DNA of 64,000 nucleotides from Brachyspira hyodysenteriae ATCC 27164 (GTDB lineage Bacteria; Spirochaetota; Brachyspiria; Brachyspirales; Brachyspiraceae): NCBI RefSeq assembly GCF_001676785.2, contig NZ_CP015910.2, positions 1,798,001 to 1,862,000 of the forward strand, read 5' to 3'. Shown piece by piece: positions 9,479 to 18,859 of this stretch (position 1 is its first letter; each line of letters starts with the position of its first letter). The notes under the pieces were generated by a model. It saw only the letters and a program-made list of their open reading frames with translations, ran no database searches and was not told where the DNA came from. The position numbers and the translations under genes were made by a program.

Positions 9479-11242
9479 TTAACGATTTTCGTATTTTCTA
9501 GCACCTTCTATTATTATATCCAATTTCATCAATCCTAATATAGAACTATCCATTTGATAATTTCCATTAATAGGAGTAATAACAGCCGCTTTATCTGATG
9601 TAGCATTTTTAGCCATTGCTCCATACTTAGAAGGAGGAAGTGTAGGATATAAGTCCTTACCTATTTGAACCCCTCTTGATGAAGAATAAAGCCATACTTT
9701 CAAAGCACTGTCATCATAACTTTTTCCATATATACGCTGAACATCATCTAGACTTCTTATCTCATATTTGCTAGGCATAAATAACTGCTCTGCATAATTA
9801 AATATATATTCATTAGCAGCATATATGCTATATACATCAGTTTTTAAATTAACAGGAAGTTTTACAGGTATATCAACATATTGTTTTTCTTTTCCATAAG
9901 GAGTATATCCCAATCTTAAATGTATAGTTTCTCCGGCAACTGCTCTAGGCTCTACCAAAGTTATATCATTCAAAAAAACATATTCAAGATTGTTTCTTTT
10001 TATAGATAATTTTATTGATTTTATTCCAACTCTATTAAAATTATTACGTATAAAGAAACTAACAGGAGATATTACTTGAGATATAGCATCTTTAAATGCA
10101 TCAGCAGAAGAATAGGATAATATTCTGTTACTTACTTTATAAGGCTCTTCAAAATAATCTGTTTCTATTTCATAGCTTATGCTAAATACACCCTCTTCAT
10201 TTTCTCCAGCAGCAGAACTTATAGCATTATATAATGACATAGAAAGTATATCTGTAAAAACTGCCGTATCATTCAATATTCTAAAATTAAAATCTCTTTT
10301 AAGGAAATCTGTATCATCTAATTCTATTTTTATAGGAACCATCATATTTTCAGGAATTTCTCCATAAACACCAGATACTCCAAATACTCCGTCATAAATA
10401 GTATATCCTAAATAATTAGAATAAGCATATCCAAGTTTGAATGAAGATTCATAAGAAGACAGCATATGATTAATATAAGCTCTTGATACAGGTGCTCTTA
10501 AGCTTCCTTTTGACCACATAGAATGACCAAAAATAACAAATTTCTCATCGTCTGTATGAGTAACTGTACCTATACTTGCTAAAGAAATATCCCCGTCAGC
10601 AAGAATTAATGCAACTGAATCTCCGAATAAAAATTTTTTTGCCTGATTTGTATCAGAAACAGAGCCTCCAGACTGCATTGGATAAAATCCATTTTTATTA
10701 AAAGAAGAAGAATATGTATCAAATGCTTTTGTACTTACACCTGAAAATATTAAAGGTGTTTTAAGAGCATTATTATCAGTAAAGGCTAATGCAGGAGGCT
10801 GTAAATTAGTATCATTATATAATTTAAACATTTCTTCTATAGGTGTAACTCCGGCTATAGGATCTTTAGAATACCCCCAGCCAAAAGATAATGCCCCTGC
10901 TAATTTTCCATTAAAATATATAGGAGAACCGCTCATACCAGCTACAATTCCAGAATGCTCCAAATCAAGCCCTTCGCATCTTACAAGTATGGCATCACTG
11001 TTGCGCCATCTTTTTTTTAAGATAGATACTACTGTTACTTTAAAAGGCTCTACATTAGTTCCATGTGCAACTGTATATCCAACACCTTCCATTCCCTCAT
11101 AAATTTCGTCCATAGATATAATTTCAGGATTTTCTGGAGGATAAGGCGGTAATTCTTCATTTGTCTGTGAAAATAAATTGAATGTTAATGTAACTAACAA
11201 TGTAAAAATAAATATTAATTTTCTTCTCATAGTTCCCATCAT
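9479..11242 (-). CDS. SpoIVB-type (S55) serine peptidase, exported
   Basis: This is a 587-residue protein with an N-terminal signal segment (residues 8-26). It contains DEIYEGMEGVGYTVAHGT, DLEHSGIVAGMSGSPIYFNGKLAGALSFGWGY and VIFGHSMWSKG. This is the SpoIVB/S55 pattern: GMSGSP holds the serine nucleophile and the flanking His residues are candidates for the catalytic base. In Firmicutes SpoIVB cleaves a sporulation signalling protein. Here sporulation is not expected, so the substrate is probably an envelope protein. There is a second possible ATG at 11230 preceded by GGGAACT. It heads a minus-strand run towards the beta-propeller and GH10-like genes. Confidence 0.78.
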   Translation of the reverse strand: MMGTMRRKLIFIFTLLVTLTFNLFSQTNEELPPYPPENPEIISMDEIYEGMEGVGYTVAHGTNVEPFKVTVVSILKKRWRNSDAILVRCEGLDLEHSGIVAGMSGSPIYFNGKLAGALSFGWGYSKDPIAGVTPIEEMFKLYNDTNLQPPALAFTDNNALKTPLIFSGVSTKAFDTYSSSFNKNGFYPMQSGGSVSDTNQAKKFLFGDSVALILADGDISLASIGTVTHTDDEKFVIFGHSMWSKGSLRAPVSRAYINHMLSSYESSFKLGYAYSNYLGYTIYDGVFGVSGVYGEIPENMMVPIKIELDDTDFLKRDFNFRILNDTAVFTDILSMSLYNAISSAAGENEEGVFSISYEIETDYFEEPYKVSNRILSYSSADAFKDAISQVISPVSFFIRNNFNRVGIKSIKLSIKRNNLEYVFLNDITLVEPRAVAGETIHLRLGYTPYGKEKQYVDIPVKLPVNLKTDVYSIYAANEYIFNYAEQLFMPSKYEIRSLDDVQRIYGKSYDDSALKVWLYSSSRGVQIGKDLYPTLPPSKYGAMAKNATSDKAAVITPINGNYQMDSSILGLMKLDIIIEGARKYENR

Positions 11243-11359
11243 ATTGTGAAATTATTTATACAAATTTAATACAAAAAACTATATTTTAATATAAATAGTA
11301 AAATCATAATACATCAATTTTTAATTATATACAAGCATAATTATTAAATAAATTTTTCT

Positions 11360-11390
11360 TGACAAATAATATATATATATTAATATTATA
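11360..11390 (+). promoter_or_regulatory. sigma70-type promoter of the bifunctional nuclease gene
   Basis: TTGACA at 11360-11365 is followed by TAATAT at 11382-11387 (16-bp spacer) or TATTAT at 11385-11390 (19-bp spacer). The ribosome binding site AAGAGG at 11408 and the GTG start at 11423 follow directly. Confidence 0.6.
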
Positions 11391-11422
11391 TTAAATAGGT
11401 ATATAAAAAGAGGTTTAAAAAA

Positions 11423-12091
11423 GTGGTAGAAGCAAAAATACTTAATTTAGCAATTACAGATAAAGGTTTTGTAGTTATTCTAAAACCTGAAAAATCTGAT
11501 AAAGTTGTACCAATATCAATAGCATATTTAGAGGCTCAGTCTATAATGTCCAGCCTTATAGGATATAAAATAGAAAGACCTCTTACACATGATATAATAT
11601 ACAGCATATTCCAAAACTGCAGTATAAGACTAATCAATGTAATAATAGATAATGTACATGCAGATACTTTTTTTGCTAAGTTAGTTATAGAACATAATGG
11701 AAAAAATATATTTATTGATTCCAGACCTTCCGATGCTATAGCACTTTCTCTTAAATCTAAAGCACCTATATTTATAGAAGAGCATGTTATAGAAAAATCT
11801 GGTATTCTATTAGAAGAAAATGATAATCTTATGAAAGTAAAAGAAGGAATACCTTTCACTTATCAAAAATTTGAAAGAGATGAGCTTAAAGAAAAAAATG
11901 CTGAAAATATATTTATAAAAAAAGAACCTGAAGAAATTAATAATGCAGATAATCAGCAGTCAAATATAAATACAAACAATAATAAAAAGAATAAAGAAGA
12001 ATTACAGAAATTACTGGATCAGGCAGTAAAAGAAGAAAGATATGAAGATGCTGCTAAATACAGAGATGAACTTGATAATTTAACAGAATAA
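11423..12091 (+). CDS. bifunctional nuclease (DUF151) with C-terminal UVR motif
   Basis: This is a 222-residue cytoplasmic protein. Residues 1-135 are the bifunctional nuclease family domain: VVPISIAYLEAQSI, RPLTHDI, and the conserved block IDSRPSDAIALSLKSKAPIF. After an acidic Asn-rich linker, residues 189-222 (KLLDQAVKEERYEDAAKYRDEL) form a UvrB/UvrC-type motif. This two-domain form is known in other bacteria and is linked to nuclease or DNA-repair-related function, but the physiological role is not settled. It starts with GTG, supported by AAGAGG ten bases upstream. Confidence 0.85.
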   Translation: MVEAKILNLAITDKGFVVILKPEKSDKVVPISIAYLEAQSIMSSLIGYKIERPLTHDIIYSIFQNCSIRLINVIIDNVHADTFFAKLVIEHNGKNIFIDSRPSDAIALSLKSKAPIFIEEHVIEKSGILLEENDNLMKVKEGIPFTYQKFERDELKEKNAENIFIKKEPEEINNADNQQSNINTNNNKKNKEELQKLLDQAVKEERYEDAAKYRDELDNLTE

Positions 12092-12159
12092 TATAAAATT
12101 TTATTTTCTATTTATTTATATTTTATATATTATATAAATATGATAATTATAGAGGCTAT

Positions 12160-13332
12160 ATGAAACACTGTATTAAAGTAATTTTATTTTTAATATTATT
12201 TAGCTATTCAGTAATATATTCAAAACCGTCTGATAAAATAAAATTTGAAGCGGGAGAACTTACAGAATTAGAATATGATTTCTTTACAAAAGTGGATAAT
12301 GGAGAAACTAATGATTTAGAACTTCATTACGACGGTTTTATAATCGCTTCAGGAATTACTGATGAGGAAGAGTTTAAATTCTATAGACAAAAATTAGATG
12401 ATATAAGAAATTTTGCTAAAAAAGAACTATCTTCATATACTAAAGAAGGAGCTTATGCATTCGGTAAAAGGCTTTTAAATTGGCTTTATACAAGCGGAAC
12501 ATTAAAACAATATTTTGAAACATCTACACTATTTCAGGATTTAATATATAAAGGAGAATATAACTGCTTAAGTTCAAGTATATTATATTCACTATTATAT
12601 AAAGAATTCGGATTTAATGTTACTGGAGTATTAACTTCAAGTCATTCTTTCTGTACTGTATATGCAGACGGCAAATCTATAGATGTAGAAACAACATTAT
12701 CTAAGGGATTCGATCCTGGACAAAAAGAAATAAGAAATACAGGAAATTCTACAATAGTTACTTTCGTACCTCAGGGAAATTATAGAGATAGAAATAATGT
12801 AGATATACTTACTTTAATAGCAACATTATACCCTAATTCTATTTCATTAAAAAAGATAGAAAAAGATTTAGAAAAACAATTAGTTATGGCTAAAAAAGCA
12901 TATTATCTTTCTCCAAATACAAAAATGTATAATGATAATTTAGTTAATGCTTATAACAGATTAGCTTTGGATTATCTAAATAAAAATAATTTTGAATCTG
13001 CCTACAAAACTTTGGAAGAAGCTTATATGTTCGATTCTAATAATGCTATGACTAAAAATAATAGAATACATTATTATAATACTATAGGTACATCTTATTT
13101 GAGTAAAAAAGATTTTCCAAATGCCATAGAAATATATAAAACAGGAATATCTGATATAGGTGAAGGTGCAGATGTATTAAAAAGAAATCTTAAAGTGTCT
13201 TACTATAATTATGCTGTTACAGAATACAATCAAAGAAGATATAATAATGCTAGTGTAATATCTGAAGAAGCTTTAAAATTATTTCCAAATGACAGAGATT
13301 TTATAAGATTATTATCATCTATACCGAAATAA
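12160..13332 (+). CDS. exported transglutaminase-like/TPR protein
   Basis: This is a 390-residue protein with a signal peptide (residues 5-21). Residues 90-180 form a transglutaminase-like fold with a plausible Cys136 (EYNCLSSSILYSLL), His162 (SSHSFCTVY) and Asp175 (SIDVETT) triad. Residues 230-390 carry TPR-like helices, including YNRLALDYLNKNNFESAYKTLEEAY and NTIGTSYLSKKDFPNAIEIY. Such proteins act as peptidases or assembly factors in the periplasm; the target is unknown. It follows the bifunctional nuclease gene by 68 bp on the same strand and may share its transcript. Confidence 0.7.
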   Translation: MKHCIKVILFLILFSYSVIYSKPSDKIKFEAGELTELEYDFFTKVDNGETNDLELHYDGFIIASGITDEEEFKFYRQKLDDIRNFAKKELSSYTKEGAYAFGKRLLNWLYTSGTLKQYFETSTLFQDLIYKGEYNCLSSSILYSLLYKEFGFNVTGVLTSSHSFCTVYADGKSIDVETTLSKGFDPGQKEIRNTGNSTIVTFVPQGNYRDRNNVDILTLIATLYPNSISLKKIEKDLEKQLVMAKKAYYLSPNTKMYNDNLVNAYNRLALDYLNKNNFESAYKTLEEAYMFDSNNAMTKNNRIHYYNTIGTSYLSKKDFPNAIEIYKTGISDIGEGADVLKRNLKVSYYNYAVTEYNQRRYNNASVISEEALKLFPNDRDFIRLLSSIPK

Positions 13333-13358
13333 TATAAAAATAATTCCGAATATATTGT

Positions 13359-13910
13359 ATGAAATTTTATTTTACAATAATAATATTTATTCTTATAACT
13401 AGCCCTTATAGTTTTGCTCAAAATAATTATAATCTTAATATAAAATTTAGAGTAATTGAAAAATTTGATAAAATTCTATCATCAGATAATAAAGAATATG
13501 TATTTTATATAGATGCCAATTATATTTTCAGCGATGAAGGTAAAACTATATACAGCAACAATATATACAATATTCAAAATACATTAAATGATTTAGAAAG
13601 ACAAGAAAATGAAGCAGCAACTCAGGCAGAAAAAAATTCTATAAATCAAAATATTAGAATATACAAGGCATTGCTTACATATAATACACCGCCAAAAAAA
13701 TTTATTACTTTGCTAATAAATAGACAAATACATCAATATATATCTAAATACCCATCTAGTTATATAGACGATATGTTAAATAATAATTTACAGGCTTTTT
13801 ATGATGATATAAGAAATAATATAGTATATAATGAAAAATATACAGGTAAATTTACTTCTATAAAATTTCTTACAAAAGATAAATTCAAATATTATACAGG
13901 AAGAACATAA
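13359..13910 (+). CDS. small exported protein of unknown function
   Basis: This is a 183-residue protein with a signal peptide (FTIIIFILITSPYSFAQ). The mature part is rich in Asn, Tyr, Lys and Ile with one helical segment (ENEAATQAEKNSINQNIRIYKALLTY). No known domain is recognised. The gene begins 27 bp after the transglutaminase-like gene and ends 3 bp from the convergent PfkB kinase gene, so it is probably the last cistron of the plus-strand run. Confidence 0.6.
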   Translation: MKFYFTIIIFILITSPYSFAQNNYNLNIKFRVIEKFDKILSSDNKEYVFYIDANYIFSDEGKTIYSNNIYNIQNTLNDLERQENEAATQAEKNSINQNIRIYKALLTYNTPPKKFITLLINRQIHQYISKYPSSYIDDMLNNNLQAFYDDIRNNIVYNEKYTGKFTSIKFLTKDKFKYYTGRT

Positions 13911-13912
13911 AA

Positions 13913-14815
13913 TTATAAATTGAATTGAGACTTTACTTTTTCAATATTATACCTTGCTGTACCGCCTTTTACCTTAACCATCTCTTCAGATACGCTGGAA
14001 GCAAATTTTAATATATTATTAATATCAAGCCCTCTCAATATAGCATAACTTAAAGCAGCACAGAATGAATCTCCAGCACCAACTGTATCAATAACATTAA
14101 CTTTGTTTGAAGGATTAAAAATATACTCGTTATTATATAATACACTCGCCCCAGCTGCTCCAAGAGTAAGAAATATATAATCAATATTAAAATCTTTATT
14201 AATTGCTTTAAGCAGCACTTCATTATCATTCTGTAAAGAAGGATAAAAAAGTTCTTTTATCACAGCAAGCTCATCATCATTAATCTTTAATATATTTATA
14301 AACTCTAAAGATTCTTTTATTTTTTCTTTTGTATAATAATTTTTTCTGAATGTTACATCACATACTCTATATTTAGCATTAATATTTTTGAATATAGTTT
14401 TTAATGTATTATAAGACTTTTCATTTCTCTGTGATAATATATTAAAATAAAATAAGTCATAATTTTCTTTCAAAGCATTTTCTATATCATTATTATATTC
14501 TATATTATCCCAAGCAGCATTTTCATGTATTATATAATCAGGTATTTTCTTTTCATTAAGAAATACAGTAGCTTTACCTGTATCATAATCTTTTAATATC
14601 TGTATTAAAGATTTATCTATATTTTCATTATCAATAAATGATACAGCATCTTTAGAATAATCATCATCACCTAAAGCAGTTATGAATTTTAACTTATCAT
14701 CTTTATTCAAAAGTCTTGAAAGCTGAAGAGAATAATTAAAAGGAGCTCCTCCTATAACAGAAACATTATCATAGACATCATATAAAAGTTCTCCGAAACT
14801 TACTATTTTAAACAT
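13913..14815 (-). CDS. PfkB-family carbohydrate kinase (fructokinase-like)
   Basis: This is a 300-residue ribokinase-fold enzyme. The N-terminal sugar-binding motif VIGGAPFNYSLQLSRL and the C-terminal signature DTVGAGDSFCAALSYAI (Asp249 as catalytic base) are intact. The G-G-A-P start and size fit fructokinases, but the exact sugar cannot be settled from sequence alone. No transporter or sugar-catabolism gene is adjacent. It lies 17 bp downstream of the penicillin-binding protein gene on the same strand. Confidence 0.82.
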   Translation of the reverse strand: MFKIVSFGELLYDVYDNVSVIGGAPFNYSLQLSRLLNKDDKLKFITALGDDDYSKDAVSFIDNENIDKSLIQILKDYDTGKATVFLNEKKIPDYIIHENAAWDNIEYNNDIENALKENYDLFYFNILSQRNEKSYNTLKTIFKNINAKYRVCDVTFRKNYYTKEKIKESLEFINILKINDDELAVIKELFYPSLQNDNEVLLKAINKDFNIDYIFLTLGAAGASVLYNNEYIFNPSNKVNVIDTVGAGDSFCAALSYAILRGLDINNILKFASSVSEEMVKVKGGTARYNIEKVKSQFNL

Positions 14816-14832
14816 AAATAAACTCCTATTTA

Positions 14833-16737
14833 TTATTGATTCTCTTGTTCTTTAATAGGTGCTTTTAATGATAATCTTATTATAGAATTATTAGTAACTA
14901 ATGTGCCTGCCTGAGGTGAAAAATCTGTTATATACCCTTCTCCTTGTATCATTATTTTAGCATTATTATTTGATACAATATAGGATATGCTATTTAATGC
15001 ATCTCTTAAAGAAAGATCTGTCAAATTTGGCATAATATTATTTGTAATATTACTTGAATGCGGTATCAAACTTAAAAAGTCATTAGTATTTATTGTATAT
15101 ATCTCTCCGTCAATTAATCCTAAGTAAGGTATGATCTGATTAGCAATCTTAGCAAAAAGAGGAGCTGCCACTCTACCCGCTCCCTGAGATCCTTGTCCTT
15201 GAGGGTCATCAAGCAGTACGAGTATAGATATTTTAGGATCTTCAAGAGGAAATCCTCCTACAAATATAGATTGATAATATTTTTCTGGTTTTTCAGATTC
15301 ATTATTTCTATAAACCTCTGTTATTGCAGTACCTGTTTTACCAACAACATCTATATTAAGCAAATTAGCTCTATGCCCTGTAGAACCAGATTCAACACCT
15401 TTTCTAAGTAAAACTCTTGCTATTTGAGAATACTGTTCATCTATGATTCTAGTTCTTTTTAAATTATTTGTTGCACTGATTTTTTCTATACCATCATAAA
15501 ATGAATCAACAACATGCATAGGTACTTTCCAACCGCCATTCAAGAGAGGTAAATAGGAAGCAGCTATCTGCATAGGAGTAACACTCAAATCGTAACCTAT
15601 TGCTAAATAACCTTTTGAAAATCTATGCCATTTATTTAAATGGTGATATATTCCGCTCCATTCATTTTTGTAAGGTCCTACACCTGTAGGTTCTCCAAAA
15701 CCAAATCTCTTTAAATAATCATAAAAAAACTTATTATCTATTCTTTCAGCTATAGTTACAACAGCAAAGTTGCAGCTGTATTTTAATATATCATTAAAAG
15801 CCACATCTCCATGCGGATAATCACAATGTATTCTTGTTTGTCTGCTGTAATCATAATATCCTTTACAATGAAAAACTTCATCGCTATTAACTACGCCTTG
15901 CTCTATAGCAGCTAATTCAGCAAATATTTTCATTGTACTTCCAGGATATATGGTACTCATTATACTTCTGTCCATTCTTTCATTATTAACATATATAAAT
16001 GGATTATTAGGATCAAATGAAGGATAAGAATAATCAGCTACTATAGCACCTGTATTAACATCTGATACTATTACAGTTACAGATTGAGGAGATTTTTCAG
16101 CTACTGTTTTTAATACTTCATTTCTTACTATAGTCTGAACATCTCTATCTAAAGTTAATACTATATCTTTTGGATTATCATTTTCTGAAGACAAAAGCGC
16201 CTCATAAGTTGCTTCAAGTCCTGCATATCCTTCGGTTTCTGTTTTATTCATATATCCTATTACATGAGCAAATACATCTTTATAAGGATAAAATCTTTTA
16301 TAACTTTCTATGCCGTAAATACTTTTAACATTATATTTATCTTTTATTTCTTTTATCTTCTTATAAGAATCTAAATTAATATTCTGCGCAAGCATTATGG
16401 TTCTTCTTTTAGTATTAAGAAGTTCAGCAAATTTTTCTTTTGTAATGTTTATAATATTGAATATTTGAGAATAAGCTTCATTAATATCTGTTTTATCATT
16501 ACCATCTAAAGAAACAGACTCAGTATCCAAATAAATTGTATATGCAGGAATATTTATTGTAAGAGGACGCATTTTAGAATCATATATTGTTCCCCTTGGT
16601 CTATCAAGCCCAACTAATGATGATAAAGATTTTCTTTCTTTGATAGTTAAATTAAATAATTGAATAAATATAGCTATTGTTCCTATAAAAAAACAGAGAA
16701 GGAATAAATATAATCTTTTAACTCGGCTGTCATTCAT
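14833..16737 (-). CDS. class B penicillin-binding protein (FtsI/PBP2-type transpeptidase) with PASTA domain
   Basis: This is a 634-residue inner-membrane protein. A single N-terminal membrane helix (9-30) is followed by RGTIYD (49-54) of the class B dimerisation region. The transpeptidase domain has all three active-site motifs: STMK (Ser267-Lys270), SCN (321-323) and KTGT (467-470). Residues 560-625 form a C-terminal PASTA-like domain (SLRDALNSISYIVSNNNAKI). It cross-links septal or lateral peptidoglycan. FtsI is more likely than PBP2 because of the PASTA-like tail, but no division cluster surrounds it. Confidence 0.88.
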   Translation of the reverse strand: MNDSRVKRLYLFLLCFFIGTIAIFIQLFNLTIKERKSLSSLVGLDRPRGTIYDSKMRPLTINIPAYTIYLDTESVSLDGNDKTDINEAYSQIFNIINITKEKFAELLNTKRRTIMLAQNINLDSYKKIKEIKDKYNVKSIYGIESYKRFYPYKDVFAHVIGYMNKTETEGYAGLEATYEALLSSENDNPKDIVLTLDRDVQTIVRNEVLKTVAEKSPQSVTVIVSDVNTGAIVADYSYPSFDPNNPFIYVNNERMDRSIMSTIYPGSTMKIFAELAAIEQGVVNSDEVFHCKGYYDYSRQTRIHCDYPHGDVAFNDILKYSCNFAVVTIAERIDNKFFYDYLKRFGFGEPTGVGPYKNEWSGIYHHLNKWHRFSKGYLAIGYDLSVTPMQIAASYLPLLNGGWKVPMHVVDSFYDGIEKISATNNLKRTRIIDEQYSQIARVLLRKGVESGSTGHRANLLNIDVVGKTGTAITEVYRNNESEKPEKYYQSIFVGGFPLEDPKISILVLLDDPQGQGSQGAGRVAAPLFAKIANQIIPYLGLIDGEIYTINTNDFLSLIPHSSNITNNIMPNLTDLSLRDALNSISYIVSNNNAKIMIQGEGYITDFSPQAGTLVTNNSIIRLSLKAPIKEQENQ

Positions 16738-16750
16738 AGTTAGGAAAATG

Positions 16751-16821
16751 AGGCGGCGAACGGATTTGAACCGATGATAAGAGTTTTGCAGACTCCTGCC
16801 TTACCACTTGGCGACGCCGCC
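16751..16821 (-). tRNA. tRNA-Cys (GCA)
   Basis: The reverse strand folds as a complete cloverleaf. The acceptor arm GGCGGCG pairs with CGCCGCC, the D arm contains AAGTGGTAA, the anticodon loop CTGCAAA carries anticodon GCA, and the T loop is GGTTCGAATCC. The discriminator is U (T in DNA) and CCA is not encoded. Confidence 0.95.
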
Positions 16822-16957
16822 ATATTTTTAGATGTTATTAATAATATAATACAATTAATAAAAAGTCAATAGACATAAAATAATAAAATTACTAATATTT
16901 AATATTTTTATATAAATAAAAATGATAAAATAATATATATTACTACTATAAATAAAT

Positions 16958-17065
16958 AGCTGACAACCATATTCACATATAAAAAATATTGTTTTAAATA
17001 TCTGCTAACTTACTCTGTATCTCAGCAGATAGTAATTTTTTATTGTAATTAGTAGGCTGTCAGCT
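16958..17065 (-). ncRNA. structured RNA or complex 3' UTR downstream of the oligopeptide-binding gene
   Basis: The gap between the peptide-binding gene and tRNA-Cys (16822-17137) contains no protein gene but holds a nested fold. The outer arms at 16958-16968 and 17055-17065 pair over 11 bp on the minus strand (AGCTGACAGCC with GGTTGTCAGCT, one G-U). An inner 7-bp stem is ATCTGCT (17000-17006) with AGCAGAT (17034-17040). The G-U pair forms only on the minus strand, which favours an RNA read through from the upstream gene. It could be a terminator, a processed 3' UTR RNA or a small RNA. Confidence 0.4.
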
Positions 17066-17137
17066 TTCATTTTTATAAAAAAATAATTATATTAAAAAAC
17101 TATTAATTTATAAATATAAAAATTTTTATTATCAAAA

Positions 17138-18763
17138 TTAATTTTGTTCTAAATGAGCATAGAAAAACTTATGGAATCCCAAAGGATTGTATACAACATC
17201 TTTTAATTTAGGATTAACAAGCAAAGGCTCTGTAAAGAAATAAAGAGGTATAGCTCCCATATCTTCTTCTATAAGTATTCTCTCAGCTTCATGCATAGCC
17301 TGCATTCTTATATTATTATCATCTGTAGACATAGCCTGTGCTATAAGCTCATCATATTTTTTATTGCTGTATCCGCCGTTATTTTGAGTATTATAACTAG
17401 TAAATAAACTCATCATAGACATAGGATCAGAATAATCTGCAGACCAATAAAGTCTTCCTATCATAAAATTCTTCTCTAATAAAGTCTGACCAAGCAAAGC
17501 ATTATCTATTTGAGTAATAGTAGAATCGATATTAAGATGCTCTTTCCACATTTGCTGTACTGCTTCAAATATTTCTACATGGTTGCCAGGATCAGTTTTA
17601 AACTCTATAACAGGGAAACCTTCTCCATTAGGATATCCTGCTTCAGCCAAAAGCTGTTTAGCCATTTCTACATTTTTAGCATATCCGTCTTTTGATATAT
17701 CATAAAAATCTCCTCCGTTAATTCTGAAATCACCATTCACATCATTAACAGCATAAGGAACCCATCCGCCTGCAGGTTTTTGTCCGCCTTTTGTAACCTG
17801 TTCTACTATATAATTTCTATCTATAGCAAGTGATAATGCTTTTCTTACTCTAGGATCTTTTAAATATTCATTAGTAACATTAATAGGATAATAATATGTA
17901 GCTATAAGAGGCTTAATCTGTACTAAACCTTCATCTAAAAGTGTAGGTATATCCTGCTGAGGAGGTTCATAAGCCATATGTAAAGATCCGTCTTTTATTC
18001 CTGCAACAGCTGCTGCTCCGTTTTGCATAAATACAAATGTTATCTTTTCAGCAACTATTGTATCAGCATTCCAATAATTAGGATTTTTTACCATTATTAT
18101 ATTTTCATCTATATTTCTTTCAGACATCACATAAGGACCATTACCTATATAAGTTTCAGGGCTTAATGTCCATTTATCTCCATACTGTTCTATTATATCC
18201 TTTCTTAAAGGTGCAAATGTAGGGAAAGCAATTACTTCCAAGAAATAGGCTGTAGGTGCTTCTAATTCTACAACTAATGTATGATCATCAAGAGCTTTTA
18301 TTCCTAATGAATCAACAGGTAATTCACCTCTTGTAATAGCCATAGCATTTTTTACAGGTTCATGCTGGTAACTATATTCACTTGCCACTTTAGGATCAAC
18401 CTGTCTCTGCCAGCTATATACAAAATCTTCAGCCACAACAGGTTTTCCGTCTGACCAAGTAGAATTAGTTCTTAGAAAAAATGTATAAATTTTTCCGTCA
18501 TCGCTAATTTCCCAACTCTCAGCTACACCAGGAACTATTTTATTATTTCTGTCTCTCACTGTTAATCCCTCAAATACATGAGAAATATAAATTACACCAT
18601 ATATTTGGGCATTTAAACTAGGGTCTATAGTTTTTGGTTCAACACTTAAATTTACTATTATACCTTTATCATTAGCATTGTCTTTTTTTGAACAAGAAGA
18701 TGCAAATAAAAGTACAAGACAAATACCCATAATAAAAGATAGAAAAATCTTTCTACTTTTCAT
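17138..18763 (-). CDS. oppA: oligopeptide ABC transporter substrate-binding lipoprotein (OppA-like)
   Basis: This protein of about 541 residues has lipobox FASSC (Cys24). It has the family 5 solute-binding pattern: EPKTIDPSLNAQIYG, VFEGLTVRD, AESWEISDDGKIYTFFLR, WSDGKPVVAEDFVYSWQR, DPRVRKALSLAIDR and KLLAEAGYPNGEGFP. It binds peptides in the periplasm for an ABC importer. No permease or ATPase genes are next to it, so it probably works with a transporter encoded elsewhere. ATGGAG lies upstream of the ATG at 18763, where GGAG acts as the ribosome binding site. The in-frame ATG at 18775 is therefore not the start. Confidence 0.88.
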   Translation of the reverse strand: MKSRKIFLSFIMGICLVLLFASSCSKKDNANDKGIIVNLSVEPKTIDPSLNAQIYGVIYISHVFEGLTVRDRNNKIVPGVAESWEISDDGKIYTFFLRTNSTWSDGKPVVAEDFVYSWQRQVDPKVASEYSYQHEPVKNAMAITRGELPVDSLGIKALDDHTLVVELEAPTAYFLEVIAFPTFAPLRKDIIEQYGDKWTLSPETYIGNGPYVMSERNIDENIIMVKNPNYWNADTIVAEKITFVFMQNGAAAVAGIKDGSLHMAYEPPQQDIPTLLDEGLVQIKPLIATYYYPINVTNEYLKDPRVRKALSLAIDRNYIVEQVTKGGQKPAGGWVPYAVNDVNGDFRINGGDFYDISKDGYAKNVEMAKQLLAEAGYPNGEGFPVIEFKTDPGNHVEIFEAVQQMWKEHLNIDSTITQIDNALLGQTLLEKNFMIGRLYWSADYSDPMSMMSLFTSYNTQNNGGYSNKKYDELIAQAMSTDDNNIRMQAMHEAERILIEEDMGAIPLYFFTEPLLVNPKLKDVVYNPLGFHKFFYAHLEQN

Positions 18764-18859
18764 AATAAACTCCATTAAAAATTAAAATTAGTAAATTAAT
18801 TTTATATAATTTAACAAAGTTAGTCAATTAAAAAAAAATAGGAAAAATTATAAATACAA

